From the NCBI RefSeq assembly GCF_000002985.6, contig NC_003281.10:10106001-10170000 (forward strand): 64,000 nucleotides of DNA, given 5' to 3'. The position numbers and the translations under genes are program-made. Under the pieces are notes generated by a model. It saw only the letters and a program-made list of their open reading frames with translations. It was not told where the DNA came from and did not search any database. Below, piece by piece: positions 12,974 through 24,100 of this stretch. The DNA is from Caenorhabditis elegans (taxonomy: Eukaryota > Nematoda > Chromadorea > Rhabditida > Rhabditidae). Within the stretch, counting starts at the first letter, position 1, and the number at the start of each line of letters is the position of its first letter.

Positions 12974-12979
12974 TTTATT
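12974..12979 (-). promoter_or_regulatory. Polyadenylation signal of gtf-2H3 inside the operon
   Basis: On the minus strand AATAAA lies 63 bases after the gtf-2H3 stop and about 70 bases before the AAAATCAG acceptor at 12903 that precedes the Maelstrom-like start. This is the usual spacing for polyadenylation followed by SL2 trans-splicing in C. elegans operons. Confidence 0.55.
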
Positions 12980-13041
12980 CATGAAACATAGTTAAACCGG
13001 TATTTAAAAACAACAAAAAAATAAATAAATTGTTTAACACG

Positions 13042-14148
13042 TTAATTCCTGATGGCCCGTTTCCTGTTCGGTTTGATTGGAAGATTGGCAATCGTGAACG
13101 CTGCTTTGCAAACTTTGCATATTGGAGTATATTGGCAGAGGACTGAAAGACAGATGGAGCACACCCAACCGGAGGATACAAGCTGATGATGACACGCACA
13201 GGATGCTCGATAATCGACTGACTGAAAATTATAAACTATGAGTTGGTTCCAGTCGTTGGTTTTGGCTTACATTATGAGAAAGCTTCGAGAATACTGCACG
13301 GTGAGTTGGATCGGTTAGCATATTAGTCTGGAATCAAATAATTAATATGAAGATCAAAAATCTGTGAAACTTACCATTAAAATTTTCAATAAAGTCTGTG
13401 GTTTTTTGGCATGTAGAAAAGATCCGCCAGTAATATCTGCTGCCTGTTGAAGGATTCCACCAGTAAAATCATCTCCCATCGATACAACATCAACGCAGAT
13501 TGACTGTTTTGCAGCAGAGAAGAACAAATTCATTAACGATCCGTGTTCGCTTCCCATGATAGGAGTAATTGATATCACTACTGCTCTATTCGTAGCCTTT
13601 TCAGATGCGGTTTCCGATTGTTCTGATGTAGTCTGAGGTCCAAGAGAATCATCACATGGATCAGCAGTTACTACTCGGCTGTCTTTTTTCATATCTGAAA
13701 TGTCGAAATATAGCTTCCGTTTTTATATATTTTTTTGTTAATTGGAAGTTCCTCCAACTCACGGCAAAAAGCATGAGCCAAGGCAGGTCCTAGAGGTGCT
13801 CCAATAGTTGCATCATTAGTTAATGCATCACTACTCAATAGTTCCCGCAAACGCTTCACAACAAGAAACGAAGCATTCCGATCTTCACATCTTGTAGAAG
13901 AATATATCATTTTGTTATCCACATTTCGTCCGTATGCAAAAACTAGAAGCTGATTATTTGCAGATTGTCCTAGATGAGCATTGCAGAATGATACCTAAAA
14001 ATAAAATTTTTGATGAAATCTTTTAGCGGAATCAAATCAAACATACGATTGCTCGTAGAATAATTCCAATTGTTCGATCACCGTGTGCACTTGCTAGCAT
14101 TCCCCATGAGCAAGATGATGTTTCGATTAAGACCGATAGTGTGCTCAT
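13042..14148 (-). CDS. gtf-2H3: TFIIH core subunit p34 (GTF2H3/Tfb4)
   Basis: p34 is a structural subunit of the TFIIH core that opens promoter DNA and repairs lesions by nucleotide excision. Five exons close in phase: 14148-14047, 13994-13763, 13694-13375, 13327-13271, 13221-13042; 296 residues, near the roughly 300 of other animals. The N-terminal part is the VWA-like domain: it begins M-S-T-L-S-V-L-I-E-T and includes N-N-Q-L-L-V-F-A-Y-G. Later comes C-V-D-V-V-S-M-G and, near residue 240, a C-terminal C4 zinc finger (C-A-C-H ... C-S-I-C ... C-K-V-C). The start directly follows a TTCCAG acceptor. It is the upstream member of a probable two-gene operon and is divergent from swsn-2.2. Confidence 0.93.
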
Positions 14149-14782
14149 CTGGAATTATTTAAAAATTATTTCATTTATACTTGGATAATTGACATTAATT
14201 TACGAAATCGTCAGACATTTGGAAACGTTAAATAAATGCTGGCCTAGAAAACGAACATTGCGGCCTTGCAGGGCAGAGAAAATCGATAATGAACACTCAC
14301 ACCGCTCCGTGTGCTCCTCTAGCTCTTTCTGGCTGCACATCTAACAATTATTAGGATTTTTAATTTTTTTTTCCCTTTAAATTGAGAAAAAATACTATTA
14401 AATGTTGTCGTATCCTTAATAATTAATTATTTTTCACTTCAAGAATAGAGAAATTCATTATTTTAAAATTAATTAATTATTATTAAGAAAAATATTGATT
14501 CTAAAAAGGAAAACAACTCGAATTAAATTTGAAAAAAAGAAAAAAAAGAATAGAAACACACATTAAAGGGTAAGTTGTCCCGATGCGGTGCGGGTCTCGT
14601 CACGATTTCAACAAAAGCTGCATGCGCCTTTAAAATAGTACCGTATTCGTATCGACTTTCTCTCATTTTTGAATAATTTCTCGCTTCATTTTTCTTGTGT
14701 TTAAACATGTTTTAAGACAAATAACTTATTATTTTTATCTTTCTGGCTATTTGTTTTGAAAAAATCTTCATATTTTTCAGGA
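14149..14782. promoter_or_regulatory. Shared promoter region between gtf-2H3 and swsn-2.2
   Basis: 634 bases separate the divergent start codons. It is AT-rich with a fragment of the GGTCTCG/GCGCCTTTAAA repeat at 14575-14640. No clear TATA box or known operator was seen. Confidence 0.45.
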
Positions 14783-16721
14783 ATGCAAACTCAAGCGCGG
14801 CCACCAGTTCCGCAGGGGCCAAGATTCAACCATCCGGTAAACTTTTAAATCGTTTTTCTTTTAAAAATACCTTTTTGATTTACAGGCAACACCACAGCAA
14901 GTACGTCGGCCGATTAACGCGCCGTTGCCTGGACAAACCGCTCAAATACAGGGAAACCGGGGCCCACAGCCTCCGAAAAAGAAAAAGCGATATGCCGATA
15001 AATTAATTCAACCAAAGGTAAATATACTTGAAAACTTTCGAATTTTCCTTTAAAAAAATAATAAAATAATTTCAGGTTCGCGAACTGGTTCCCGAATCAC
15101 AAGCCTATATGGACTTGTTAGCATTTGAGCAGAAGCTTGATTCAACAATTACAAGAAAGAAGATTGATGTTCAAGAAGCTCTGAAAAGACCCCAAAAAAT
15201 CAAGAAACGTCTTCGTATATACATATCACACACATTTATAGCTGGAAAAGAACCAGAGAAGGAAGGCGACGATGCATCTGTTCCTATGTGGGAATTACGT
15301 GTTGAAGGACGACTTTTAGATGATATGGTAGGACATATTGAGTTAACACATTAAAATTAATTGGTTTTTTCTGTTACAGCAACATCCCACAGTTGGAGCA
15401 AATCCCCGTCCAGCTCCAAAACGGAAATTCAGTTCATTTTTCAAAAGCCTAGTTATTGAGCTGGATAAAGATATATATGGCCCAGACAACCATCTCGTTG
15501 AGTGGCACCGTACTCCACAAACCAATGAAACTGACGGATTTCAAGTGAAGCGCCCCGGAGATCGTCCCGTTAAATGCACAATCCTTCTTCTACTCGATTA
15601 TCAGCCAATGAAGTTTAAACTTCATCCGAGACTTGCAAAAGTTCTCGGAATTGCTGCAGAAACTCGTCCGAGAATTATTGAAGCCCTGTGGCAGTACATC
15701 AAAACTCACAAGCTTCAAGATCCACAGGATCGTGATACAATCAATAATGATCTTTTCTTGGAGCAATGTTTTGGTGTGAGCAAGATGAGATTTATGGAGA
15801 TTCCTCAAAGACTTCATCAACTCTTGCAACAGCCTGATCCTTTAGTCTTGAATCATATTATTCAGCGGCCTGATGATGGTCAAGATAAAACTTCTGCTTG
15901 TTATGATATTGGTAAGAACTTTATAAATTAATTCTAGATTTTTTAAGACCGGAAGTTTGAAAATGTTTTAGTTTTTCAATTTTTCCTGTAAAAATCTCTT
16001 TCTCATTTTTTCTTCAGATGTCGAGCTCGAGGATCCAGTCAAACAACAAATGGCAAATTTCGTTCACAATCAAACAAATGCGAACGACATTCAACTACTT
16101 GATCAAAAAATATTCGACTTGGTAGATCAAATAAACGAGATGAAGCTGCGTCGTGATTTCTTCCTTCGTTTCTCGAACGAGCCCAGTGGATTCATCAAGA
16201 AATGGGTTGTAAGCCAGAATTCTGACTTGAAGACTTTAACAGAATCAAGTGGTGATGGAGAATCCGATCGTTATGCGACAACGTACAGTACAACTGATAC
16301 AGATGAAGGTGTATCACGGTATGTTCATAAGCTAATTGAAAATATATTTATTTATAGAAAAAACTCAAATTTAACAATAGAAACCTAAAAATGTTTAAAA
16401 TTGCCGAAAATTTCCTCGTTTTTGCGGAATTTTCAGCGATTTGTCAACATTTGTTTATAGTTTTAAAATAAATAAAAAATTTTTTAAAGAACCGAGGAAA
16501 AATTCCAAAACGATGAATTGCAGTTACAGTACTCCTTAAGGCTGCACAATTTTTCTAAATTTCTCCGTATTTTTGGCGAAAAAAATATCAAAAAAATTCA
16601 CAAATGACTAATAATTTATCATTTTTATATCCAAAATTCTGTATTTTCCAGGTACATGTATCAGAAAATCCAACAAAAACGAGCCGAGCTGGAGCAAAGT
16701 CTCGGAATCCGCAACAATTAA
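14783..16721 (+). CDS. swsn-2.2: SWI/SNF subunit BAF60/SMARCD with SWIB domain
   Basis: BAF60 proteins link SWI/SNF (BAF/PBAF) remodelling complexes to transcription factors in the nucleus; this worm paralogue (also ham-3) acts in neuron fate and embryogenesis. Six exons close in phase: 14783-14836, 14886-15017, 15076-15327, 15380-15911, 16018-16318, 16652-16721; 446 residues. The N-terminus is Pro/Gln-rich with a basic K-K-K-K-R. F-I-A-G-K-E-P and [11 protein letters not shown] lie near residues 100-145, then [10 protein letters not shown]. The SWIB domain runs from about 226 to 295 (K-V-L-G-I ... [12 protein letters not shown]). A coiled-coil C-terminus follows. The ATG comes two bases after a TTTTTCAG acceptor, so it is probably trans-spliced. 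Confidence 0.94.
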
Positions 16722-17035
16722 TAAATTATATCTCTTTCCGTATAATATCGATTTTTTCTCTCTTCCTTCTCCCTCTGCCGACCTGTAAACTGGGATCTCA
16801 ACAACATTTTCAAAAATTCTCTTTTTATCGAATCTAATTACGTTTTATCTCAATTCTTCACTAATTATATAATTATTTTTCTCTCCACTCCAAACCAAAT
16901 TTTAATTGATAAATTATATGCATTTTAAGCTTATGCTCGAAAATTTAAACAGTGGTTTATTTATCCAATTTATTTATTATTTTCTTTTTTACCACATGTG
17001 TGTAATATGTAAATTATAGGAAAAAACGCGCCTTT
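16722..17035. other. swsn-2.2 3' region
   Basis: AT-rich sequence after the swsn-2.2 stop, with stretches such as CTCTCTTCCTTCTCCCTC. No gene was seen. Confidence 0.4.
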
Positions 17036-17850
17036 TGAAATCGAAGCACAAGTGCGCTCCATGGGCACGCGGGCTCCGCCTCAAAACGTTAGGTCTCGTT
17101 AGGTTTTTGGTGAAAAAATCGTACATTCAAACGTTTTCAATTAATTTTCCGGTTTTTTGTTTTTTTTTTTTGCTGTTTTCGGTTATTTTCAATGATTTTT
17201 ACGTCGAGATCATGTTTAAAATTTTTAAAAAATCAATTTCGGCTTAAAAATGATTTGAAAAAAACAACGGAATACATTACAAAAAAACCTGCCTTTTATT
17301 TTTTTCGTCTTTTTTGCAATGTATTCCGTTGTTTTTTTCAAATCATTTTTAAGCCGAAATTGATTTTTTAAAAATTTTAAACTTTTACCTTGTATATACC
17401 TAACCAACTTTTTGGAGGCGGAGTGTGTTAATTGAGGCCCCACGAAAAGGGGAGCAGAACGAAAAGGGGATCTCCAAAAAGGGGATCTGCGAAAAGGGGA
17501 GATACGAAAAGGGGAGCTAACGAAAAGGGGATCTGGCACTGTGCCAAACGCTATTTTTCTCGAAGAAAACGATACAACGATGCTCCGATGTTACGCGTCG
17601 CGTGCTGTTAAGCGTATCCTCTAGAAGAAAATTTCAAAAATCAACGTGCGTTGCGTGAGAAAAATTGCGTTTTGTGCGTTTGGCACAGTGCCAGCTCCCC
17701 TTTTCGTTGCTCCCCTTTTCGTATCTCCATTTTTCGTATCTCCCCTTTTCGCAGATCCCCTTTTTGCAGATCCCCTTTTCGTTCTGCTCCCCTTTTCGTG
17801 GGGCCTCTGTTAATTTGACCGTGGAGCGCACTTGCCTCGATTTGTAGATT
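17036..17850. repeat. Compound foldback element, about 815 bp
   Basis: Outer arms (AAATCGAAGCACAAGTGCGCTCC at the left, its inverse at 17818-17846) enclose two inner palindromes. The first spans about 17070-17425, with GGCTCCGCCTC arms and a mirrored TCAATTTCGGCTTAAAAATG. The second spans about 17430-17815, with arms made of repeated CGAAAAGGGGA units ending in GGCACTGTGCC. All apparent open frames in it (R-S-P-F-R repeats) come from this repetition. It is a non-coding, non-autonomous mobile-type repeat. Confidence 0.8.
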
Positions 17851-18182
17851 TACGTGCTCGTGTACTCTGCGTGGACAATCCTGATTTTTTTCGCTATTTT
17901 TCTTGCATTTAACATTTAAAAAAGTCACTTTTAAAAACTTTTAAAATGCCGGAAGCCATTCGAGATTTGAGATATGTAACATGTAAAATAAAACAACTAG
18001 AAAAAGAGCACTCGGAAAAAATTCCGGCTCTCCCGTTTTCTCTATCTCAGTCTCCTGCTTTATTACACACACACAGACATACTTTATCTCGGTCAACACA
18101 GACAGACACATCCTTATTCCTTTTTCCAATATTTATACATATATTTTCTCACATAATTTTTAATAAAAGAAATATATTTCAG

Positions 18183-21100
18183 ATGAGTAGCGGGTATTCC
18201 TCTGCACCGAGTGTGTCTCATACATCAAGTGACACAGATTTGAATCGAATCGACAGCTATGATGATGGAGCTGAAGAGACAACAGGTAATTACCGGAAGT
18301 TTTTTGACAAAATTTTTTAGCTTTTTTTGTTTTGTCTTTATGGCAAATCCTTCACTTTCCGTGGCGAGAAACAGAAAAATTGATCTGAAAATTTGTAAAA
18401 ATTGCATTTTTTCAGTACTCTCGAGACTTTTTAAATTTTGAATTGCTGAGCTTTTTTTTCATTAAAATTTTACCCAGATGCAAAATTTTGTCTCGAAGCG
18501 ACATTTTTTGTTAATGTAAATAGGTGTGCGCCTTTAAAGAGTACTGTAATTTCAAACTTTCCGCGCTACGGAGTTTTTAATCAATTTTTCATAGTTTTTC
18601 TTTTGAAACATATAAGTTTTAGAAAATGTGAGTAAAAATTTTTAAAATAGAATTGGAAATTACAGTACTCTTTAAAGGCGCACACCTTTTTGCAACTAAC
18701 AACTATTTGTCGTGTCGAGACCGGTTACCATATTTGGCGCCAAATTTCGTGTCTGGATTATTATCCAGACACGAAACGAGACACGAGGAAGCTTTTTATG
18801 AAATTTTTATTATTTTTTTGAGAAAAAATCGGGAATTTTTTAAGTTGGGTGAAAACAAATTTCAGATTGAAAAGAAAATCCAATATTTTTTTTTCGAAAA
18901 AATTGGCATCTTTATGGAAGTTTCTTCTGAAAAGTTTTTAGATTTTTAAAACAAAATTTTTTTAAGATTGAAAAGTAATTGGAAATATGCAAAAATCCAC
19001 TTTTTGAGCAATTTTGCGGGGCTCAATGGTAGTGAAAAAATGCGACGAAAAAAACATTTTCAAATCGAATTTTTTAAAAACTTCTTTTTAAAAAAGTCAC
19101 AATTCTAGTTTTTGATTCGACGTTCCGATTACTAAATGATCATAGATGGTTGTTTATTTTTGTATTCGACATCTTCTTTTTCTCACCGTCATTTTATTAG
19201 AAATCACAAGTTGTTTTTCATTTTCTCAAACCTTTTCGCCCAAAAAAATCTCTAATCTTAAATTAAATATCTCTTTTAAAAATAATAAACTTTAGGTTTT
19301 CCGTTGAGAAATCTACGAAAAACTAGTCCCTTGAGTTTTTGTTTTATCCGCTTGTCGATCTTCCTCTAACCTAAAAATTCAACTATTTCCACAAGCGCTT
19401 CTCTTTTTTTTTTGAAATTTTTTCTGTTGAAGAGAGCATAAGTAGTACTTCATCTCAAAAGATAAAGCTTCAAAAGCATGAAGTCGTAGACATTGTTTTA
19501 TGATGCTCAAGAATTTTGTTGAAGCGAAAGAAAATCTGTGAAAAAGCTTCTAGCGTTAATGAGAATTTATATTTACTAAAATCTTTGAAATTTTTATAAA
19601 AATTTTAGTTTTAATGCCAAAAAATACCAAAAAGAACAGATTACAGTTTGAAAAATAGAAATTATATTTCTATAGAAAAGGAGAATTTTTAAATTATTTA
19701 CTTGAGAAAATTTGAAAAAAAATTCCAAACAAACATGACCAAAAAAAATTTTTCCTGGATTTTTTGTACTTTTTGAGAAAAAAAAACATTTTTGTAGAAT
19801 AATTATAGGTAGATTTCAAGCTAAAAACATAGAAATATCTTTCTTTTTTTTTTGAAATAAAAACAGTTAACAATTTTTTTTAAAGTTTCACTATGAAATT
19901 TGACCATTTCCCCACTGATAAAAAATTAAATTTACTGACAGGAATTTTATTTTTAAAAAAGTTGCAGAAATAATAAATTTTCTTAAAACTGTAGAAATTA
20001 TTTTTTTGTAAATATAAAAATTGCTGAAATAATTTCAGAATTGCAGAAATTATATTTTTTTAAAATATATAAAAATTGTAGAAACTATGTTCAAATTGAA
20101 AAAATTATATATTCTTTTAATACAAAAGGTGCAATTTTTTTTTTGACGGACTCCTAAAGTTACCATAAAGAAGCCGTATTTGGCGCCCTATTTTGGAGGA
20201 AATTCGAAAAAAATCACTTTTTCAAGGTATTTTTGTTACAGTTGCGTTGCAAAAATAGTAGAAATGACAAATAAAAAACCAGCAAAAAAACAAAAGTCAA
20301 AAAAAAGAAGATGCTCAAGAGAGCCCTAACTTCGTTGCCAGACACCGCATAAAACACATTTACTTCCCCGCCGTTACCACCATAACAATCACGACACTTT
20401 TTCGTTCACTTCTCACTCTGTTCTTCTTCTTCTTCTTCTCGCTCGTCGTCGCTTTACACCTATAACGTTCAAATAAACAAAAAAATAATTGTGTAGTGAT
20501 GTATCTCTTTTTGTCTCCGTTGACACCACCATCACTACCACCCTTTGAGGAGAGAGCATGAAGATTACTGCTGCTGGGGGGGGGCTTAGTGAGAAATAGG
20601 AGATGATATAGTGATTAGAGATACATACGTTTTAAACTATGAGTGAGTGATGGCAGAAAACTAGGGAAAAAACTACCAAGAAAACAAAACAAAGAACTCT
20701 CGGATACTAATCTTTAGTTTTATTTTTTTTTGTCTTGCTTTACGAGAAAGAAAAAGCAAAATGACAGCTTTTTTACTCACAGAAAAACGTTGTTGAGCTC
20801 ACTTTTTTTTTGGCTTTTTTTAAATGAAAAATCCTACAGAAAATGTAGCCATTCTGAATTTATTTTTAAGAGAATCAGAAAAATGTGCTTATCACGTTTT
20901 ACGATTATGGCAACAATTTAAGGAGTTTTAGTACTTTTCTCTCTAAAAAAACGTTTTTACTGGAAATTTTTTTTCTGATAATTTTGCCAAATTTGCAGGA
21001 AATTTTTCCCCACATTAAAAAATTGTTCAAACTTTATATCAGGGGTGGGCGGCAAACGATTTTTCCGGCAAATCGGCAAGTTACCGGAATTGAATATTTC

Positions 21101-24100
21101 CGGCAAATCGGCAAACCGCCAAATAGCCTGAATTGAACATTTCCGGCAAATAGGCAATTTTCCGGAACTGAAAATTTCCGACAAATTGGCAAACCGGCAA
21201 TGTGCCGGAAAAACGGCAAACTGGTGAACTTGCCGGAATTGAAAATTTCTGGTAAATCGGCAAACCGGAAATTGGCCGAATTTGCCGGAAAAACGGCAAT
21301 CGCTGAAAATTTTTGGCAAATTGTGGTTTTACACACTTTTTTTTGGAAATTTCAGAATTTAAATTTTAATCGGCAAAATTGTACGCGTCCTATGAATGTT
21401 CCTACATTTATTTTAAAAAGTAAAAAAATTATATGAAATATCTAAAGAAAACGGGAAAAAAATTTCAAAAAAGCACAGTTTTAAGTGTTTCCGTATTATA
21501 AAAAAATCCCCCTAAACACTTCCGGCAAATTGATGTTCGGCAAATGGCAAATCGGCAAACCGGCAGTTTGCCGAATTGGTCGACAAAAAAGTTGCCGAAA
21601 AATTTCTGAGTTAAAAACTGCCATTTTGTTTTTTCCCGTAAAGAAAAACTAAAAATAACTAGAGATTAGTAGATATTTGAGTTTTGTTTTGCACTCCCTT
21701 CACCCAATTTTAACTCAAAAAAATAAATAAATATTTATTATTCCATCTCATTTCTCTCTCATTATATATATCTATCAACACTCCAATTTTCAGATGAACA
21801 ACGAATGTGTGGTCTGAGTGAGCTTGTGACATCGTGTCTCACGTCATCTCGTTTGAAGGCTATCGACGAAGAAGATGAAGAAGAAAATTGTAATGATATT
21901 GAAATTGTTGGATTGAGCAAGACGACGACAAAAGTGAAAAGATCCAAGAAAGTTCTGTCTTGCCCGATTGTTTCGAGTAGTACGAAGAAAGAGAATGGAA
22001 ATGCGGCGCCATTTCTCAAATCTAGTCAGTTCACGGATGTTCCACCAACAATTCGATTCTACACAAAGGGGACTAAAGTATGATTAATTAAAATGCGTAT
22101 TGCACAGCATATTTGACGCGCAAAATATTTTAATATCTCGTAGCGAAAACTACAGTAATTTGTTAAATGACTACTGATTTTTATTCGCTTTTTTGCCATT
22201 CATTGATGAATTATTAAAAAAAGAATCGAAATGACAAGAAAAAACAACGAAAAATCCGAGGAAAATTAAATATCGATGTCACAATTCGAAAGGAAATTAA
22301 CTTCGAAAATCCAGCTCGTAAATCAACATAAGTGCTACAGTAGTTCTTTAAAGAATTACTGTAGTTTTCGCTACGAGATATTTATATATTTTGCTCGTCA
22401 GATATGTTACGTATTCTCAGAATTTAGTGTTCCAAACATAATAAACCAAAATGTATTTTCCAGGTAACAAAACCCGCCAGAAAGATTCAAGCAAGATTGA
22501 CATGGTGTCACAATAGTCTTCTACCAATTGTCATGCGTCAAACGTTGGCAGCCAGTCATTTTACGGTTAGTTGAAATTGAAAAAATGATATTAAGAACAG
22601 AAAAAATAACTTGAAAATTTCGTAAAATTCGTAAAATGTGGATGTTGCTTTAAATTTTTTGGAATGTCCAGTATGATTTAAAAAAAAAGAAAATGTATAA
22701 AAAATTGGCTCTTAAATGCGCAAATTCCCTTTTAGAACTGCAAAACCAACTAATTTTTAAAAAATTTCAAAAAAAATATCCGGTTTTTTGGGTGATATTT
22801 CAGAGTACTGTAACGCTCTACATTTCCTATCAAGTCGCAATTTTTGTGAACATTTAGTAAAAAAAAAATTAAAAATTTTATCTTTTTTACACCATTTTTT
22901 GAATATATTTTGACAAGTTTCTGGTATTTAAAGCTATAATTGTACTGTATGGTACTGTAGTTTCAGAAAAATGTGTTTAGTTCCAATTAATGGAGGATTA
23001 TGATTACAATAAGTGCTTTAGGGTACTGTAGATGTACTATAGAAGTACTGTAGATTACTGTATTAAAAATATCGCCTTTTGAAAAGTCGTTGAGTTTGTT
23101 GGATTTAAAAAAATTTAAAAAAAATAAAAAAAGGGAAAATTGAATGGACTTTTCAAAAAGCGGATTTTTTTGATACAGTAATCTTATAGTACCCGTAGAT
23201 TACTCTCACAGTACCTTTTTATTTTAAAGTACTGGAGTACTGTAGGACTACTGTAGGCGCAAAAAGTAAATTCAGTTGCCTCTAATAATTCAAAAATGAA
23301 TTTTTCCAGGTCGTCGACGAATCTCTGTTCTATGTCGGATATTGGGGTCGTCATCTGAAATCAGCCCAATATCGAGCTCTCCAACCACATCAAAAAGTTA
23401 ATCATTTCCCTGGAGCATTTCATATTGGACGAAAGGATCGGTTATGGATGCACATTCGAAAGCAGCAAGAACGTTTTGAAGGCGAATTCGATATTATGCC
23501 ATTCACATATATTCTTCCAACTGATCGACAAGAACTTTTGAAATACTTGGAGACGGATGCATCGAGACATGTTATCGTCAAACCGGTAAATTTAAAGAGG
23601 ACTTTTAATAGAAGATTTATAAAAAAAACTATTTTCCAGCCAGCATCAGCTCGTGGAACGGGAATTTCTGTTACTAGAAAACCGAAAGATTTTCCAACAA
23701 CTGCAACTCTTGTCGCTCAGCAGTTCGTTTTTCTATTTTTTCTCTCAATATATCAATTTCCAAAGAAAAATTCCAAAAATTAATATAAATTCAGTTATAT
23801 TGAACGTCCACTGACCATTAATCGTGCAAAATTCGATCTTCGTCTCTACGCGTATGTTCCAACATTTGAACCACTACGTGTTTATATTTATGATCAAGGA
23901 TTGGTCCGGTTTGCCAGTGTACCGTAAGTTGATTTTTTTTGAATTTGAATTTGAAATTTTTGAAATTTTTCTTATTTTCAGATACAGTCACTCGGTCTCA
24001 ACTATCTCTAACAAATATATGCATCTCACTAATTATAGGTTTGTTTTTTTTTCATGAAAAAAGTGCTTATAGGACTCAAAATATCCTCAACAGGACTGTT

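Noticed and set aside
17225-17928. Several frames with Arg-Ser-Pro-Phe or Lys-Gly-Glu repeats
   Set aside because: They translate the CGAAAAGGGGA foldback repeat and appear mirrored on both strands.
17946-18182. Possible extra 5' exon of ttll-4 starting MPEAIRDLRY
   Set aside because: The donor (TATGTAACATG) is weak, and the frame otherwise runs through low-complexity sequence; the ATG at 18183 directly follows a good TTTCAG acceptor.
20957-21436. Overlapping Cys/Arg/Phe-rich frames on both strands
   Set aside because: They come from the TTTGCCGA-family repeat; no splice context or domain.
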